DNA of 64,000 bases from the NCBI RefSeq assembly GCF_002368415.1, contig NZ_AP018290.1, forward strand, positions 5,221,614 through 5,285,613, written 5' to 3'. The stretch is from Calothrix sp. NIES-4105 (GTDB taxonomy: Bacteria > Cyanobacteriota > Cyanobacteriia > Cyanobacteriales > Nostocaceae). Below, one piece after another: positions 1-9,875 of the stretch. The position numbers were made by a program, and so were the translations under genes. The notes beneath the pieces were generated by a model. That model was not told the origin of the DNA, ran no database searches, and saw only the letters and a list, made by a program, of their open reading frames with translations. Position 1 is the stretch's first letter. The number at the start of each line of letters is the position of its first letter.

Positions 1-41
1 TTAAATTAGACTCATTAATTAGTGTTTGGAGTTGGAAATAA

Positions 42-1421
42 ATGACAATTTGGCAAAGGCAAGGACAAAAATTACTCATTTTTTGGAAAAAGCAAACCAA
101 TGCTTCGGTCAACCGTAAAATTTTTAGTGCTGCCATTGCCGTCGGCTTATTCACTGCTCTAGTAAAAGTTGTCGCCATAATTAAAGAAGTGGTAGTTGCA
201 TGGCGATTTGGTACGGGAAACGAGCTAGATGCTTTTTTAATTGCTCTGACAATCCCCTCTTTTATTATTAATCTTGTGGGAGGCTCTTTTAGTTCTGCTT
301 TGATACCTGTGTATATTCAAGTACTGGAGCGAAAAGGGGGAAAAGCAGCTCAAAAGCTTTTTTCTGGGGTAACAATTTGCGGTTTGGGGTTCCTGAGCAT
401 AGCTGTCATACTTATGTTAAGTACGGCATCAATGTATCTGCCCTGGATAGCTTCTGGATTTAGTTCTGAAAAGCTAAATCTAACTTTTGAGTATCTGTGT
501 GCCCTTTCACCTCTGATCCTATTAAGTAGCCTGGTAATTATTTGGAGTTCTATATTGAATGCAGGGGAGCATTTTGCTCTTGCTGCCTCGTCTCCTATTG
601 TAACTCCTGTGATTAGTATTGCTTTACTTCTATGTTTTAAGTCTTGGGGTATTTTTGCCTTGGTTGCAGGGCTATTCTTAGGGACAGTATTAGAAGTTGT
701 TTTATTGGGTATAGGATTGCGTCGTCAAGGCATATCATTGTTTCCCAAGTGGCACGGATTCGATGCTCATTTGCGCCAGGTATTCAGTCAATATATTCCT
801 ATGATTGCAGGAGGATTCTTACTTTCTAGCGCTATTATTGTCGATCAAGCTATGGCTGCCATGTTGTCACCAGGGAGCGTAGCAGTATTGAACTACAGTA
901 ATAGAGCGATCGCATCACCCATGAGCTTAATTACTACAGCTTTAGGTTCTGCCGCAGTTCCTTATCTCTCTAAGATGATCGCTGTTGAAGATTGGATAGG
1001 ATTGCGTCAAACCTTAAAAAAATATTTGCGGCTGATATTTATAACTACTGTGCCTCTAGCAGGAATATTTATTATTTTTTCTCAACCTATAGTTCAATTA
1101 CTTTTTCAAAGAGGTTCATTCCGGCTTGAAGACACTTATATTGTCGCCGACACTCAAAGTTTTTTTGCATTACAAATACCTTTTTATATTGCCAATCTTT
1201 TGTTGATAAAAGTAGTTGTATCGATGCAAATGAGTTATATACTAAAATGGGTTTCTGGGTTTGCTCTTATTCTTAACATAATCTTAAATTATGTATTTAT
1301 GCAGTGGATGGGAATTAAAGGCATTGCTTTATCTACAAGTTGTGTGTATCTTTTCTCATTCCTTTATTTGTTTTTTTTCGCTAGTAATAAAATTACTAAA
1401 AAAATTAGTAGCCAAAAGTAA
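42..1421 (+). CDS. MurJ/MviN-like lipid-linked oligosaccharide flippase
   Basis: A polytopic membrane protein of 459 residues with hydrophobic segments along most of its length, resembling MurJ/MviN of the MOP exporter superfamily. The N-terminal part (about residues 25-100) has the family pattern of a TM helix followed by a charged loop and a segment like FLIALTIPSFI. It is somewhat shorter than housekeeping MurJ (about 510-530). Its position at the head of an exopolysaccharide locus suggests it flips lipid-linked repeat units across the inner membrane (Wzx role) rather than lipid II. The next gene begins one base after its stop, so the two are probably co-transcribed. The single HIP1 palindrome seen in the window lies inside it near 904. 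The substrate is inferred from context. Confidence 0.8.
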   Translation: MTIWQRQGQKLLIFWKKQTNASVNRKIFSAAIAVGLFTALVKVVAIIKEVVVAWRFGTGNELDAFLIALTIPSFIINLVGGSFSSALIPVYIQVLERKGGKAAQKLFSGVTICGLGFLSIAVILMLSTASMYLPWIASGFSSEKLNLTFEYLCALSPLILLSSLVIIWSSILNAGEHFALAASSPIVTPVISIALLLCFKSWGIFALVAGLFLGTVLEVVLLGIGLRRQGISLFPKWHGFDAHLRQVFSQYIPMIAGGFLLSSAIIVDQAMAAMLSPGSVAVLNYSNRAIASPMSLITTALGSAAVPYLSKMIAVEDWIGLRQTLKKYLRLIFITTVPLAGIFIIFSQPIVQLLFQRGSFRLEDTYIVADTQSFFALQIPFYIANLLLIKVVVSMQMSYILKWVSGFALILNIILNYVFMQWMGIKGIALSTSCVYLFSFLYLFFFASNKITKKISSQK

Positions 1422-1422
1422 A

Positions 1423-2373
1423 ATGATAAAACAATCAGAGCATGTATTATTATCTATGGAAAGCTACCAGTACCTATTTACAGTTTTTACGCCCACTTAT
1501 AACCGTGCTTATGAACTTCATCGCGTTTATGAAAGTCTTGAAGCGCAAACATATCGTGATTTTGAATGGCTGATAGTCGATGATGGCTCGACCGATGGGA
1601 CTTGCGAACTAGTAAAGCAGTGGCAAAAGACAGCTTCTTTTCCAATTCGTTATATTTGCCAAGATAATAGTGGTAAGCATATTGCTTTTAATCGAGGAGT
1701 TAGGGAAGCTAAAGGTGAATTATTTATTAACCTAGACTCGGACGATAGCTGCGTTCCAGAAGCGTTAGAGCGATTTAAATATCATTGGGATACCATTCCA
1801 GAAAACCAAAAAAAATATTTTTCTGATGTGACTTGTTTGTGTAAAGATCGATATGGAAAAGTGATGGGCAGAACTTTACCATTTGATAGTATTGATTCTA
1901 ATTGGTTAGAAATACGCTATCGATATAAAGTTGTGCATGAAAAATGGGGATTTCATCGCACAGATGTACTAAAGCAATTTCCCTTTACAGAGCAAGTCAA
2001 GCAGACTTACATTCCAGAAACTTTGGTGTGGCACAAAATTTCCAGAAAGTACAAAACCAGATTTATCAATGAACATCTGAGAATTTACTGGACTGATACA
2101 TTATCAATTATGCGAGGTGGAAATGTAAAGAGTGCTGCTATAGGCAACCGGATTATGCACCAGACGATCCTGAATGAAGAAGTAGATTGGTTGCGTTTCG
2201 ATCCACTTAGTTTTTTTAGATCGGCAATCCACTATAGTAGGTTTTCCTTTCATAGGTGCATCTCAATTTCAGAGCAATTCAAACAAGTTCAAACAGTCTT
2301 AGGTAAAGTATTATGGTTTGTTAATTTGCCTATAGGCTATGCAGTATACCTTAAAGATCAATTGCTTTACTGA
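1423..2373 (+). CDS. family 2 glycosyltransferase
   Basis: A GT-A fold glycosyltransferase of 316 residues. The N-terminal nucleotide-binding strand leads to VDDGSTDG (about residues 52-59), and the metal-binding LDSDD motif lies near residue 105; both are typical of GT2 enzymes. An open frame runs upstream to 1291 inside the flippase gene, but ATG 1423, one base after the flippase stop, gives the expected N-terminus; ATG 1456 is an alternative. It probably adds one sugar to the lipid-linked repeat unit on the cytoplasmic face. The C-terminal 100 residues are less conserved and may set acceptor specificity. Sugar donor and acceptor cannot be read from the sequence. Confidence 0.85.
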   Translation: MIKQSEHVLLSMESYQYLFTVFTPTYNRAYELHRVYESLEAQTYRDFEWLIVDDGSTDGTCELVKQWQKTASFPIRYICQDNSGKHIAFNRGVREAKGELFINLDSDDSCVPEALERFKYHWDTIPENQKKYFSDVTCLCKDRYGKVMGRTLPFDSIDSNWLEIRYRYKVVHEKWGFHRTDVLKQFPFTEQVKQTYIPETLVWHKISRKYKTRFINEHLRIYWTDTLSIMRGGNVKSAAIGNRIMHQTILNEEVDWLRFDPLSFFRSAIHYSRFSFHRCISISEQFKQVQTVLGKVLWFVNLPIGYAVYLKDQLLY

Positions 2374-2420
2374 TTTTACAGGGTTAGGTTGGAACTTATT
2401 ATAGACAGAGGTATTGATGT

Positions 2421-3548
2421 ATGACTAAAGAGCCTATCGCTTTCTTTCTTCCTAATTTATCTGGAGGTGGAGCGGAAAAAGTAGTAATAAATTTGCTTAA
2501 AGAAATGTCGCAGTTAAATCTAAATGTAGATTTAGTTGTATCTAATACGGAGGGGCCTTATTTAAATCAGCTACCTAAGCAGGTTCGTCTTGTAAATTTA
2601 GCAAGAGAAGGAGTTTTAAAGTCTGTTATACCTTTATCACGTTACTTAAAAGAATACAGACCCTGCGTCCTAATATCACATATGAGCCATGCTAATGTAG
2701 TAGCTATATTAGCTAGTAGGTTTGCTCGTACAAAAACTAAATTAATATTAGTAGAACATAACACTTTATCAGTTGACAAATCTAAACTATTACGAGCTAA
2801 GTTTGTTCCTATGTTTATGAAATGGCTTTATCCTTATGCAGATAATATTGTCTGTGTATCGGAAGGTGTAGCTGAAGATTTAGTATTTCAACTTGGTTTG
2901 GCAAAAGAGAAAGTCAAAGTTATTTACAATCCTGTAGTAAATGAAGAATTAATTGCTGCTTCACAAGCATCCTTAAATCATCCCTGGTTTCAACAAGGCG
3001 TTCCACCAGTATTTCTAGCTGTGGGACGTTTAACAGAACAGAAGGATTTTATAACTTTATTAGAAGCTTTTGCGCTGTTAAGAAGACAGACAGTAGCTCG
3101 CTTGGTAATCTTAGGTGAAGGTGAACTAAGAGGTAAATTAGAAGCAAAGATAAGTCAATTAGGAATAGCTGAAGATGTTTCTCTTCCTGGTTTTGCTACC
3201 AATCCTTATGCGTATATGAGTAAAGCAAGTGCTTTTGTGCTTTCATCACGTTGGGAAGGATTAGGAATTGTTTTAATTGAAGCTATGGCTTGCGGTTGTC
3301 CCGTCATAGCTACAGATTGTCCGAATGGTCCCAAAGAAATTCTAGAAGGAGGAAAATACGGTTACTTACCTCCAGTTGGAGACGTAGTAGCATTATCTAA
3401 AGCTATGTTACAGGTATTGAATGCTCCTGTTAATCGAGAGTTATTAAGGCAGAGGGCAATATATTTTTCAAGCAAGCGGGCAGTTTCTGAATATTTGTAT
3501 TTGTTAGGTAATGGAAACAATTTTCAAAACAACTTGAAAGTTAATTAA
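2421..3548 (+). CDS. family 4 glycosyltransferase
   Basis: A GT-B glycosyltransferase of 375 residues. The N-terminal acceptor domain starts with a strand followed by GGGAEKV, typical of GT4 enzymes. The C-terminal donor domain has AVGRLTEQKD and the E-x7-E motif (EGLGIVLIE, about residues 279-287). It probably transfers a nucleotide sugar onto the growing lipid-linked oligosaccharide. It lies 47 bases after the GT2 gene and 26 bases before the polymerase gene, in the same direction. Its sequence has no GGCGCC sites, unlike most of the window, which fits acquisition of this part of the locus by transfer. Confidence 0.88.
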   Translation: MTKEPIAFFLPNLSGGGAEKVVINLLKEMSQLNLNVDLVVSNTEGPYLNQLPKQVRLVNLAREGVLKSVIPLSRYLKEYRPCVLISHMSHANVVAILASRFARTKTKLILVEHNTLSVDKSKLLRAKFVPMFMKWLYPYADNIVCVSEGVAEDLVFQLGLAKEKVKVIYNPVVNEELIAASQASLNHPWFQQGVPPVFLAVGRLTEQKDFITLLEAFALLRRQTVARLVILGEGELRGKLEAKISQLGIAEDVSLPGFATNPYAYMSKASAFVLSSRWEGLGIVLIEAMACGCPVIATDCPNGPKEILEGGKYGYLPPVGDVVALSKAMLQVLNAPVNRELLRQRAIYFSSKRAVSEYLYLLGNGNNFQNNLKVN

Positions 3549-3574
3549 AATAACTCTAAATCTCAAATAATGGT

Positions 3575-4927
3575 ATGATAGCAGTAGCTCATATTGGATT
3601 AATAGTTTTTATTATATTCACTGAAATTGTCCGTAAAAAAGAGCAGGCATTTGATTTCTTTACTATATTCAATGTGTTTTTTTGCTTGCTATATCCTATA
3701 TCTGTACTAATGCTGATGATTAATGGAGATGGCAGCAAATTAGAAGTACTCTACGGTAGTCCATCTTACATTGTTAATATCCAAACTACTCTGGCAATAT
3801 TTTTAGGATATTTTTGCATAGCACTAGGCTTTAACTCAAAGTCAGCCAAGCTATTTGGAGAAAATATTACTATTAAAAGTAGAAGCAACACACACGTTAT
3901 TATTTATGCTATTTTACTGCTTTTATTCTCTTGTATAGCAATATATATATATGGCGCTCAATATGGCGGAATTTTAGAAGCTCTATCAAAAACAATTTTA
4001 ATTAGATCGAATGCTGTCGAAAGTGGTTCGCTGGTATTTTTTAAACATTTTATTCGAGGTTCATTTTTGGCTTCCTATTTACTCGCTTCTTTAATTTTAT
4101 ACTTAAAACATAAGCCATTGAAATTTATTTTATATCCTGTTTTTATATTTTCAGTAACAGTTTCTTTTCTTGCTGCTATGCTTTCGTCTGGTCGCGGCTT
4201 TCTGATTAATTACTTTCTTGGCTTTTATTTAGTTTATTTACTCAAAACAAAAAAAATTTTTTCTTGGCCATTTATCCCCATTGTTGTGTTTGCAGGTGTG
4301 TTTTTGATAACTGGTAAAACATTTTTCTTAAGTTTAACTGCATTACCAGACGGGTTTGATGCTTTTTGGAAAACATTTAATGACTTTCTTAAGGAGGACG
4401 AAGCAAGTGAATCTGGATTTTCAGAATTTCTGAGGAATTTTTCCTATACAATTCCTTCTCTAGATCACGCTTTTGAGAGAGAATATGAAATGCGCTTATT
4501 TATTGATTGGTTTTATGGTTTCATTTATTTAATTCCAGAACGTATTTTTAATATAGTCAAGCCAGAAAGTATTTCATTTTATAATACTTTCTATATTACC
4601 GGAGCCAATGATTATGAGGTACCGACAGGTCTTTTTGCTTTTGGTATTTATAGTATGTGGTGGCCTGGACTAATACTAGTCTCTTTTATTTTTGGATGGA
4701 TTGGTCGTTATTTACAAGCCATTTGGAACAAACAATGCCAAAATATACATTGGGCAGCATTTATTTATGTTTTTATTATCCAAATTTGGATAGATATTTT
4801 GATGTTTGGAGACCCAAAAGTGTTTGTAAGTGCCCATTTTGTGTCTTTTTTATCGATACTTTTGTTACTAGCTTTAACATGCAAAATTTCTTGGATTAAA
4901 AAAAATCACAAAACATACACCAGATAA
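3575..4927 (+). CDS. O-antigen/exopolysaccharide polymerase, Wzy-type
   Basis: An integral membrane protein of 450 residues with about ten to twelve hydrophobic segments and one long non-membrane loop (about residues 255-330, rich in Asp, Glu and Phe). This layout is typical of oligosaccharide repeat-unit polymerases (Wzy/EpsG-like). Such proteins join flipped repeat units on the periplasmic side. The AT-rich composition is also usual for Wzy genes. The flanking flippase and glycosyltransferases support the call; primary sequence conservation in this family is weak, so it rests on topology and context. A short ORF inside its 3' part is a shadow frame. Confidence 0.72.
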   Translation: MIAVAHIGLIVFIIFTEIVRKKEQAFDFFTIFNVFFCLLYPISVLMLMINGDGSKLEVLYGSPSYIVNIQTTLAIFLGYFCIALGFNSKSAKLFGENITIKSRSNTHVIIYAILLLLFSCIAIYIYGAQYGGILEALSKTILIRSNAVESGSLVFFKHFIRGSFLASYLLASLILYLKHKPLKFILYPVFIFSVTVSFLAAMLSSGRGFLINYFLGFYLVYLLKTKKIFSWPFIPIVVFAGVFLITGKTFFLSLTALPDGFDAFWKTFNDFLKEDEASESGFSEFLRNFSYTIPSLDHAFEREYEMRLFIDWFYGFIYLIPERIFNIVKPESISFYNTFYITGANDYEVPTGLFAFGIYSMWWPGLILVSFIFGWIGRYLQAIWNKQCQNIHWAAFIYVFIIQIWIDILMFGDPKVFVSAHFVSFLSILLLLALTCKISWIKKNHKTYTR

Positions 4928-4935
4928 AGGTTTAT

Positions 4936-6096
4936 ATGAATTCACTTGATAAAGTTAAAATCCTGTATATAATTACCAATCTGGATATTGGTGGCGCCGA
5001 GAAAATGCTCTATAGCTTGCTATCTAAAATAAATCGGTGTAGGTTTGAGCCAGTTGTTATTTCTTTGATGAATATTGGTACTCTAGGCAATAGCTTGAAA
5101 GCTTTAGGCATACCCGTATACACTTTGGGCATGAGACCAGGAATGCCTACTGTGTCTGTTATTTGGAAATTAGTTCGTTTAGTTCACAAATTAAAACCAA
5201 ATCTCATTCAAGGTTGGATGTATCACGGTAATTTAGCAGCACAATTAGTCAAGTTGTTTAATCTGCATAAAATTTCTGTTTTATGGAGTATTCATCATTC
5301 GATAAATTCATTAATATCTGAAAAAAAAATGACTCAATCTATTATTAGGTTTGGGGCTTTTCTTTCTCAATTTAACGAACAAACTGTTTTTGTATCTAAA
5401 AAAAGTAAATTACAGCATGATACACTGGGATATTGCTCCAAACGTAGCTGTGTAATTCCTAATGGATTTGATACTTCATTATTTAAACCATCACTTGAAG
5501 CTCGATCTAGTTTAAGAAAAGAAATAGGTTTGCCAGAAGATACTTTTTTAATTGGCTCATTTGGGCGTGACCACCCTATGAAAGACCGTGCTAATTTTCT
5601 TAAAGCAGCCGCTAAATTATTGAAAAAATTTTCTGATGTACATTTCGTCTTAGCTGGAACTGGTATTGACCCAAACAATCAGAGCATAAATGAATTAGTT
5701 CGGGATTTGGGAATTGCCCATCGAATTCATTTGCTAGGAGAACGCAATGATATACCGTATATTACTCCTGCTCTAGATATTTTTACTTCTTCTTCAGCCT
5801 ACGGCGAGGCTTTTCCTCTAGTTGTAGGAGAGGCGATGTCTTGTGGTATCCCTTGTGTGGTAACAGATGTAGGTGATTCGGCTTGGATTGTTGGGGATAC
5901 AGGGATAGTTGTACCTCCAAAAAATTCAGAGGCTTTAGCTAATGCTTGGGAAGAGTTAATTATGCTTGATCGCGAAGATAGGCAAGCTTTGGGAAAAGCT
6001 GCACGCTCAAAGATAATTGAATCCTTTTCTCTATACTCTGTTATAGCTCAATACGAAACCTTGTATGAGAAAGTGCTGGCTGAAAAACTTAACTAA
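4936..6096 (+). CDS. family 4 glycosyltransferase
   Basis: A GT-B enzyme of 386 residues, beginning with a strand and GGAEKML and ending with the donor-site motif GEAFPLVVGEAMSCG (E-x7-E) and a VVTDVG strand. It starts eight bases after the polymerase stop. The family transfers sugars from nucleotide donors; here it is the third glycosyltransferase of the locus. One of only three GGCGCC sites in the first 10 kb lies near its start (about 4994). The donor sugar cannot be predicted. Confidence 0.88.
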   Translation: MNSLDKVKILYIITNLDIGGAEKMLYSLLSKINRCRFEPVVISLMNIGTLGNSLKALGIPVYTLGMRPGMPTVSVIWKLVRLVHKLKPNLIQGWMYHGNLAAQLVKLFNLHKISVLWSIHHSINSLISEKKMTQSIIRFGAFLSQFNEQTVFVSKKSKLQHDTLGYCSKRSCVIPNGFDTSLFKPSLEARSSLRKEIGLPEDTFLIGSFGRDHPMKDRANFLKAAAKLLKKFSDVHFVLAGTGIDPNNQSINELVRDLGIAHRIHLLGERNDIPYITPALDIFTSSSAYGEAFPLVVGEAMSCGIPCVVTDVGDSAWIVGDTGIVVPPKNSEALANAWEELIMLDREDRQALGKAARSKIIESFSLYSVIAQYETLYEKVLAEKLN

Positions 6097-6184
6097 GGAA
6101 CCTTGCAAAAGTAACTTGAACACTTTTGATGAAGAGTTAAGCTCACAAATTATTCCAGATTTTATTTGTACAACTTATTTTTAG

Positions 6185-7906
6185 ATGATGCCTAAAAAGC
6201 CAAAACAATTTTTTCTTGATCTAATAGTGGTCATACTAACAATTATTTTGTTGTTTCTAATATTCTTTAAATTTGCTAATTCAACTATGATAGCTCCTTC
6301 CGCTCAAAGTGTGACAGATCCTTCCAAACAACAAATTACAGAAGATGATTGGTGGTTACCAGAGTGGGTAAAGCCGTTTCCTGATGTAATCGGATTTTAT
6401 GGTTCCAATCCTGATGATATACGAGAACAAACTTTAAAATTAGTTACGTTTCGGTGGCGAGATGTTAACCCGCAAGAAGGAGTCTACGACTGGAGTATTT
6501 TGGAAAATGCTTTGAAGCAGCCGCAAAATATCTATATCAGAATGGAAAACTCCGATGTAATTCATTGTCCAGAATGGTTATCAAAGAAATATCCCGATTT
6601 AGAACCAATAAAAATTTCTTCTTATAAGGACAATTTTGAGGTTGATAGTAAAGGTTTATTTTACCCAATGTGGCATCCCGGATTCAAAGAAGAATTCAAA
6701 AATTTACTTAAAAGTTTTAAACAACATCAATTTGGTTCTCATCCTCATCTAAAATTTGCTTATATACCAGGTGCTTGGCAATCTGGTGAGTTTGATATTA
6801 CCTTTGTTAAAGACATGAAAGCGAAAGGAATGAATGCCAAAGATTTCCTAAAATGGTTCCAAGAAATAATAGATGCATATGTCGATGCTTTTGGTAAAGA
6901 GAATGCTTACAAACTTATGTATACAGGTTATGATGTTATTCCCATAGCTGATGGAGATGTTGAATGGCGTCAAGCACTAGGCAGAGAACTTTTTCGGTAT
7001 GTTATCGAGCAAGGTGGAAGTACTCGCTTCGGACTTCTGGAAAAATATAACTTTATGATGACTGATATGCCCAATTATGGAATTCGCGTGGAAAATATAG
7101 GTGGTATTAGATATATGATAACCTACGATAATTCATTGTTGATTGCTGACCCTAAGCGCTTTATTGGTAGCGAAAGTGAAGAAATAGATAACGAAAATAT
7201 AACTGTTTCTACTTATTACCAACTGAAAATGTCAGTACTCAAGAATCTGCAAGTGCGGTCAAATGTGGTCTTTCTTGGAAAAGATATTTGGAAGCAAGCT
7301 CCTAAATTGCACCAATATATGTTAAAAACTCTTGGTCGTAATTACCACAATTCTCCAGATGCTTGGTGTGCATTACGGGAAGGCAAAGATATTTATCAAT
7401 TATGGTCACGTTTCGATTTAGGCGAGCAGGATGGCTGGTGGATACGTAATTTTGAACGTTGGCTTTTCCAAAGAGAGGTCGAACCAGATGGTCATACAGT
7501 TAGAACTTATTATGTCAAAACTCCAGTAGAGCATAATGAAGAAAGTTATGAAGCTTTACGTACAGACACAAAAAACGGTAGTAACTATATTTATTTTGGA
7601 GTTGATGACAAATTTATGAAAGGTGGCAGTAATAATATTCAAATAAAAGTTACTTTTTTAGATGATAATACAAATACTTGGTGGATTGAATATGATGCAT
7701 TCAGTGATGATTTTTATAAAAAAAGTTCCGTTATAAAGAATGAAGGTATAGGAAAATGGAAAACAGTCACTTTTGAAATAAATGACGCAACTTTTTTAAA
7801 TAGACAAATAAATAATAATGATTTTAGAATTTATAATGGAGGTAAAGAAGATATTTCTGTCAGATTTGTTAGAGTTATTAAATTAGATCAACCAGCAGTT
7901 GAATAA
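6185..7906 (+). CDS. membrane-anchored glycoside-hydrolase-like protein
   Basis: A protein of 573 residues with one N-terminal hydrophobic segment (about residues 11-30), then a long extracytoplasmic region. Residues about 90-115 contain FRWRDVNPQEGVYDWS, a pattern seen near the N-terminus of TIM-barrel glycoside hydrolases related to GH42 and cellulases. The C-terminal 110 residues look like a beta-sandwich, possibly carbohydrate-binding. In this locus it may trim, release or remodel the polymer in the periplasm, but no catalytic glutamate pair was assigned with confidence. Two ATG codons are adjacent at the start; the first is used. Composition is AT-rich with no GGCGCC sites. Confidence 0.6.
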   Translation: MMPKKPKQFFLDLIVVILTIILLFLIFFKFANSTMIAPSAQSVTDPSKQQITEDDWWLPEWVKPFPDVIGFYGSNPDDIREQTLKLVTFRWRDVNPQEGVYDWSILENALKQPQNIYIRMENSDVIHCPEWLSKKYPDLEPIKISSYKDNFEVDSKGLFYPMWHPGFKEEFKNLLKSFKQHQFGSHPHLKFAYIPGAWQSGEFDITFVKDMKAKGMNAKDFLKWFQEIIDAYVDAFGKENAYKLMYTGYDVIPIADGDVEWRQALGRELFRYVIEQGGSTRFGLLEKYNFMMTDMPNYGIRVENIGGIRYMITYDNSLLIADPKRFIGSESEEIDNENITVSTYYQLKMSVLKNLQVRSNVVFLGKDIWKQAPKLHQYMLKTLGRNYHNSPDAWCALREGKDIYQLWSRFDLGEQDGWWIRNFERWLFQREVEPDGHTVRTYYVKTPVEHNEESYEALRTDTKNGSNYIYFGVDDKFMKGGSNNIQIKVTFLDDNTNTWWIEYDAFSDDFYKKSSVIKNEGIGKWKTVTFEINDATFLNRQINNNDFRIYNGGKEDISVRFVRVIKLDQPAVE

Positions 7907-7961
7907 TCAAAAAAATCTACTCAGAGTTTTTTAAATATTAACTAAAACACAATTGTTAATC

Positions 7962-9116
7962 ATGAAAAGTATTTTAATGGTTACGACCATTCCCGATACA
8001 TTACAGGCTTTTCTGCTTCCCATCGCCTATCATTTTCGTTCTCAAGGTTGGCGTGTAGATGCAATGGCTTGTAAAATTTCGAGTAATGCCCAGTGTCTAC
8101 AGATTTTTGATAATGTCTGGAATGTTGAATGGTCGCGTAACCCCCTAGAACCACAAAACTTAATACTTACTCCACGCACAATTCAACAAGTAGTACAGCA
8201 AGAAAAATATGATATAGTTCATGTTCACACTCCAGTAGCTGCTTTTGTTACCCGTTATGCTTTGAGGAATAAACATTTGTTTCCACATAAACCTAAAGTA
8301 ATTTATACAGCTCATGGCTTTCACTTCTATCGTGGTGGTAAACCTTTAAAAAATGCTTTATTCCTAAATTTGGAAAAGCTGGCTGGGCGCTGGACTGATT
8401 ATTTAGTAGTCATTAATCGAGAAGATGAGGAAGCAGCAAAGCACAAAAAATTAGTTTCTCCAGAGCGGATTTCTTACATGCCAGGTATTGGCGTAAATTT
8501 AGAGGAATATAGTTCTGATTGCATTTCCAGTTCTGAAGTTATCCAGGTTCGTGAGGAGTTAGGGTTGACACCTCAGACTCAAATGTTGCTATGCGTAGCT
8601 GAGTTAATTCCGCGTAAGCGTCCACAGGATGTTTTGAAAGCCTTCGCCCATCTCAATAAATCTAATACGTTCTTAGCTTTTGCTGGAAATGGACCACTAC
8701 TTTATGACATGCAACAGCTAGCCAAAGAACTTAATGTAGCAAATAAAGTACGCTTTTTAGGATTTCGTAAGGATATTCCAATTCTGATCAGCGCAGCAGC
8801 AGCAACCGTGATTGCTTCAGAGCAAGAGGGATTACCTAGATGTGTGATGGAGTCTATGAGTTTGGGAATTCCTGTAATCGGTACTGCAATTCGCGGAACT
8901 CAGGATTTGCTCAAAGACGGTTGTGGCTTTTTAGTAAAAGTAGGAGATGTCAAAAGCTTGGCAAATGCAATGGCTTATGTCTTAAACAATCCTCTAGAAG
9001 CTCGTATCACAGGGCAACGTGCGCGTGAACGCATGACTCAATATGATCTAAGTCATATTATCAAGCTACATTCGGCTTTATACGCTCAGGCTGTAAGTAC
9101 CAAAATTGGCGCATAA
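7962..9116 (+). CDS. family 4 glycosyltransferase
   Basis: A GT-B glycosyltransferase of 384 residues. The N-terminal domain includes YDIVHVHTPVAAFVTRYA and TAHGFHFY, typical of the EpsD/CapM-like GT4 subgroup. The C-terminal domain has EQEGLPRCVMESMSLG (E-x7-E) and VIGTAIRG. The open frame extends to a TTG at 7953, but the ATG at 7962 is preferred. In related loci this type often acts just after the initiating sugar-phosphate transferase, and the next gene here encodes such a transferase. Confidence 0.87.
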   Translation: MKSILMVTTIPDTLQAFLLPIAYHFRSQGWRVDAMACKISSNAQCLQIFDNVWNVEWSRNPLEPQNLILTPRTIQQVVQQEKYDIVHVHTPVAAFVTRYALRNKHLFPHKPKVIYTAHGFHFYRGGKPLKNALFLNLEKLAGRWTDYLVVINREDEEAAKHKKLVSPERISYMPGIGVNLEEYSSDCISSSEVIQVREELGLTPQTQMLLCVAELIPRKRPQDVLKAFAHLNKSNTFLAFAGNGPLLYDMQQLAKELNVANKVRFLGFRKDIPILISAAAATVIASEQEGLPRCVMESMSLGIPVIGTAIRGTQDLLKDGCGFLVKVGDVKSLANAMAYVLNNPLEARITGQRARERMTQYDLSHIIKLHSALYAQAVSTKIGA

Positions 9117-9173
9117 TTAATTACCGACAAAATTAATGCCAATGCTCGTATCAAGTAAATTTAGGATATACAT

Positions 9174-9824
9174 ATGATTGGTGGAAACATTCGAGCTATC
9201 ACTATAATCAATCGTAATCGGATGATTAAATATTTAGCTGACCAAGTTATAGCAATGCTTGCTTTAATTATTCTTTCTCCGATACTACTAGTAGTTGCAG
9301 GTTTAATTTATTACAAAATGGGGCGCCCAGTAGTATTTACTCAGCCTCGACCGGGTAAAAATGAGCGAATTTTCAAATTCTACAAGTTTCGCACGATGAC
9401 TGACGCGCGTGATACTAAGGGAAATCTTCTCCCCGATGAAGTTCGTCTCACTCCCTTCGGACAATTCCTTCGTAAAACAAGTCTTGATGAACTTCCACAG
9501 TTGTGGAACGTTCTCAAAGGTGATATGAGCTTTGTCGGTCCACGTCCTTTAATGGTTAGCTACCTTAACCGTTATACCCCGGAACAAGCACGGCGCCATG
9601 AAGTCAAACCCGGTATCACAGGTTTAGCGCAAATTAAAGGACGTAACTCGATTAGTTGGGAAGAAAAGTTTCAATACGATGTTTGGTATGTAGATAACTG
9701 GAGTTTATGGTTTGACTTGAAAATTTTGTTAATGACAGTGCTTAAAGTTTTACGTCAAGACGGAATTAACCAAGAAGGTTATGCAACATCCGAAGAGTTC
9801 ATGGGACAACTTCGGGAGAATTAG
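9174..9824 (+). CDS. undecaprenyl-phosphate sugar phosphotransferase (small PGT)
   Basis: A protein of 216 residues of the PglC/WcaJ-C-terminal type. One membrane helix (about residues 20-48) is followed by the conserved block with [26 protein letters not shown] and [10 protein letters not shown], then [13 protein letters not shown]. Enzymes of this family transfer a sugar-1-phosphate from a nucleotide sugar to undecaprenyl phosphate, which starts repeat-unit synthesis. ATG 9174 has an AGGA upstream; ATG 9222 (MIKYLADQ) would give a more typical N-terminus and may be the true start. It carries a GGCGCC site and a CGCGCG site, which the preceding genes mostly lack. Confidence 0.9.
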   Translation: MIGGNIRAITIINRNRMIKYLADQVIAMLALIILSPILLVVAGLIYYKMGRPVVFTQPRPGKNERIFKFYKFRTMTDARDTKGNLLPDEVRLTPFGQFLRKTSLDELPQLWNVLKGDMSFVGPRPLMVSYLNRYTPEQARRHEVKPGITGLAQIKGRNSISWEEKFQYDVWYVDNWSLWFDLKILLMTVLKVLRQDGINQEGYATSEEFMGQLREN

Positions 9825-9875
9825 CTTGGTTTTTGAATTTGCTCCTGTTCACATCCCACGCAAGAGGTAATTATA

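Noticed and set aside
1291-1422. Upstream extension of the GT2 gene
   Set aside because: It lies inside the flippase gene and adds residues unlike any GT2 start; ATG 1423 fits better.
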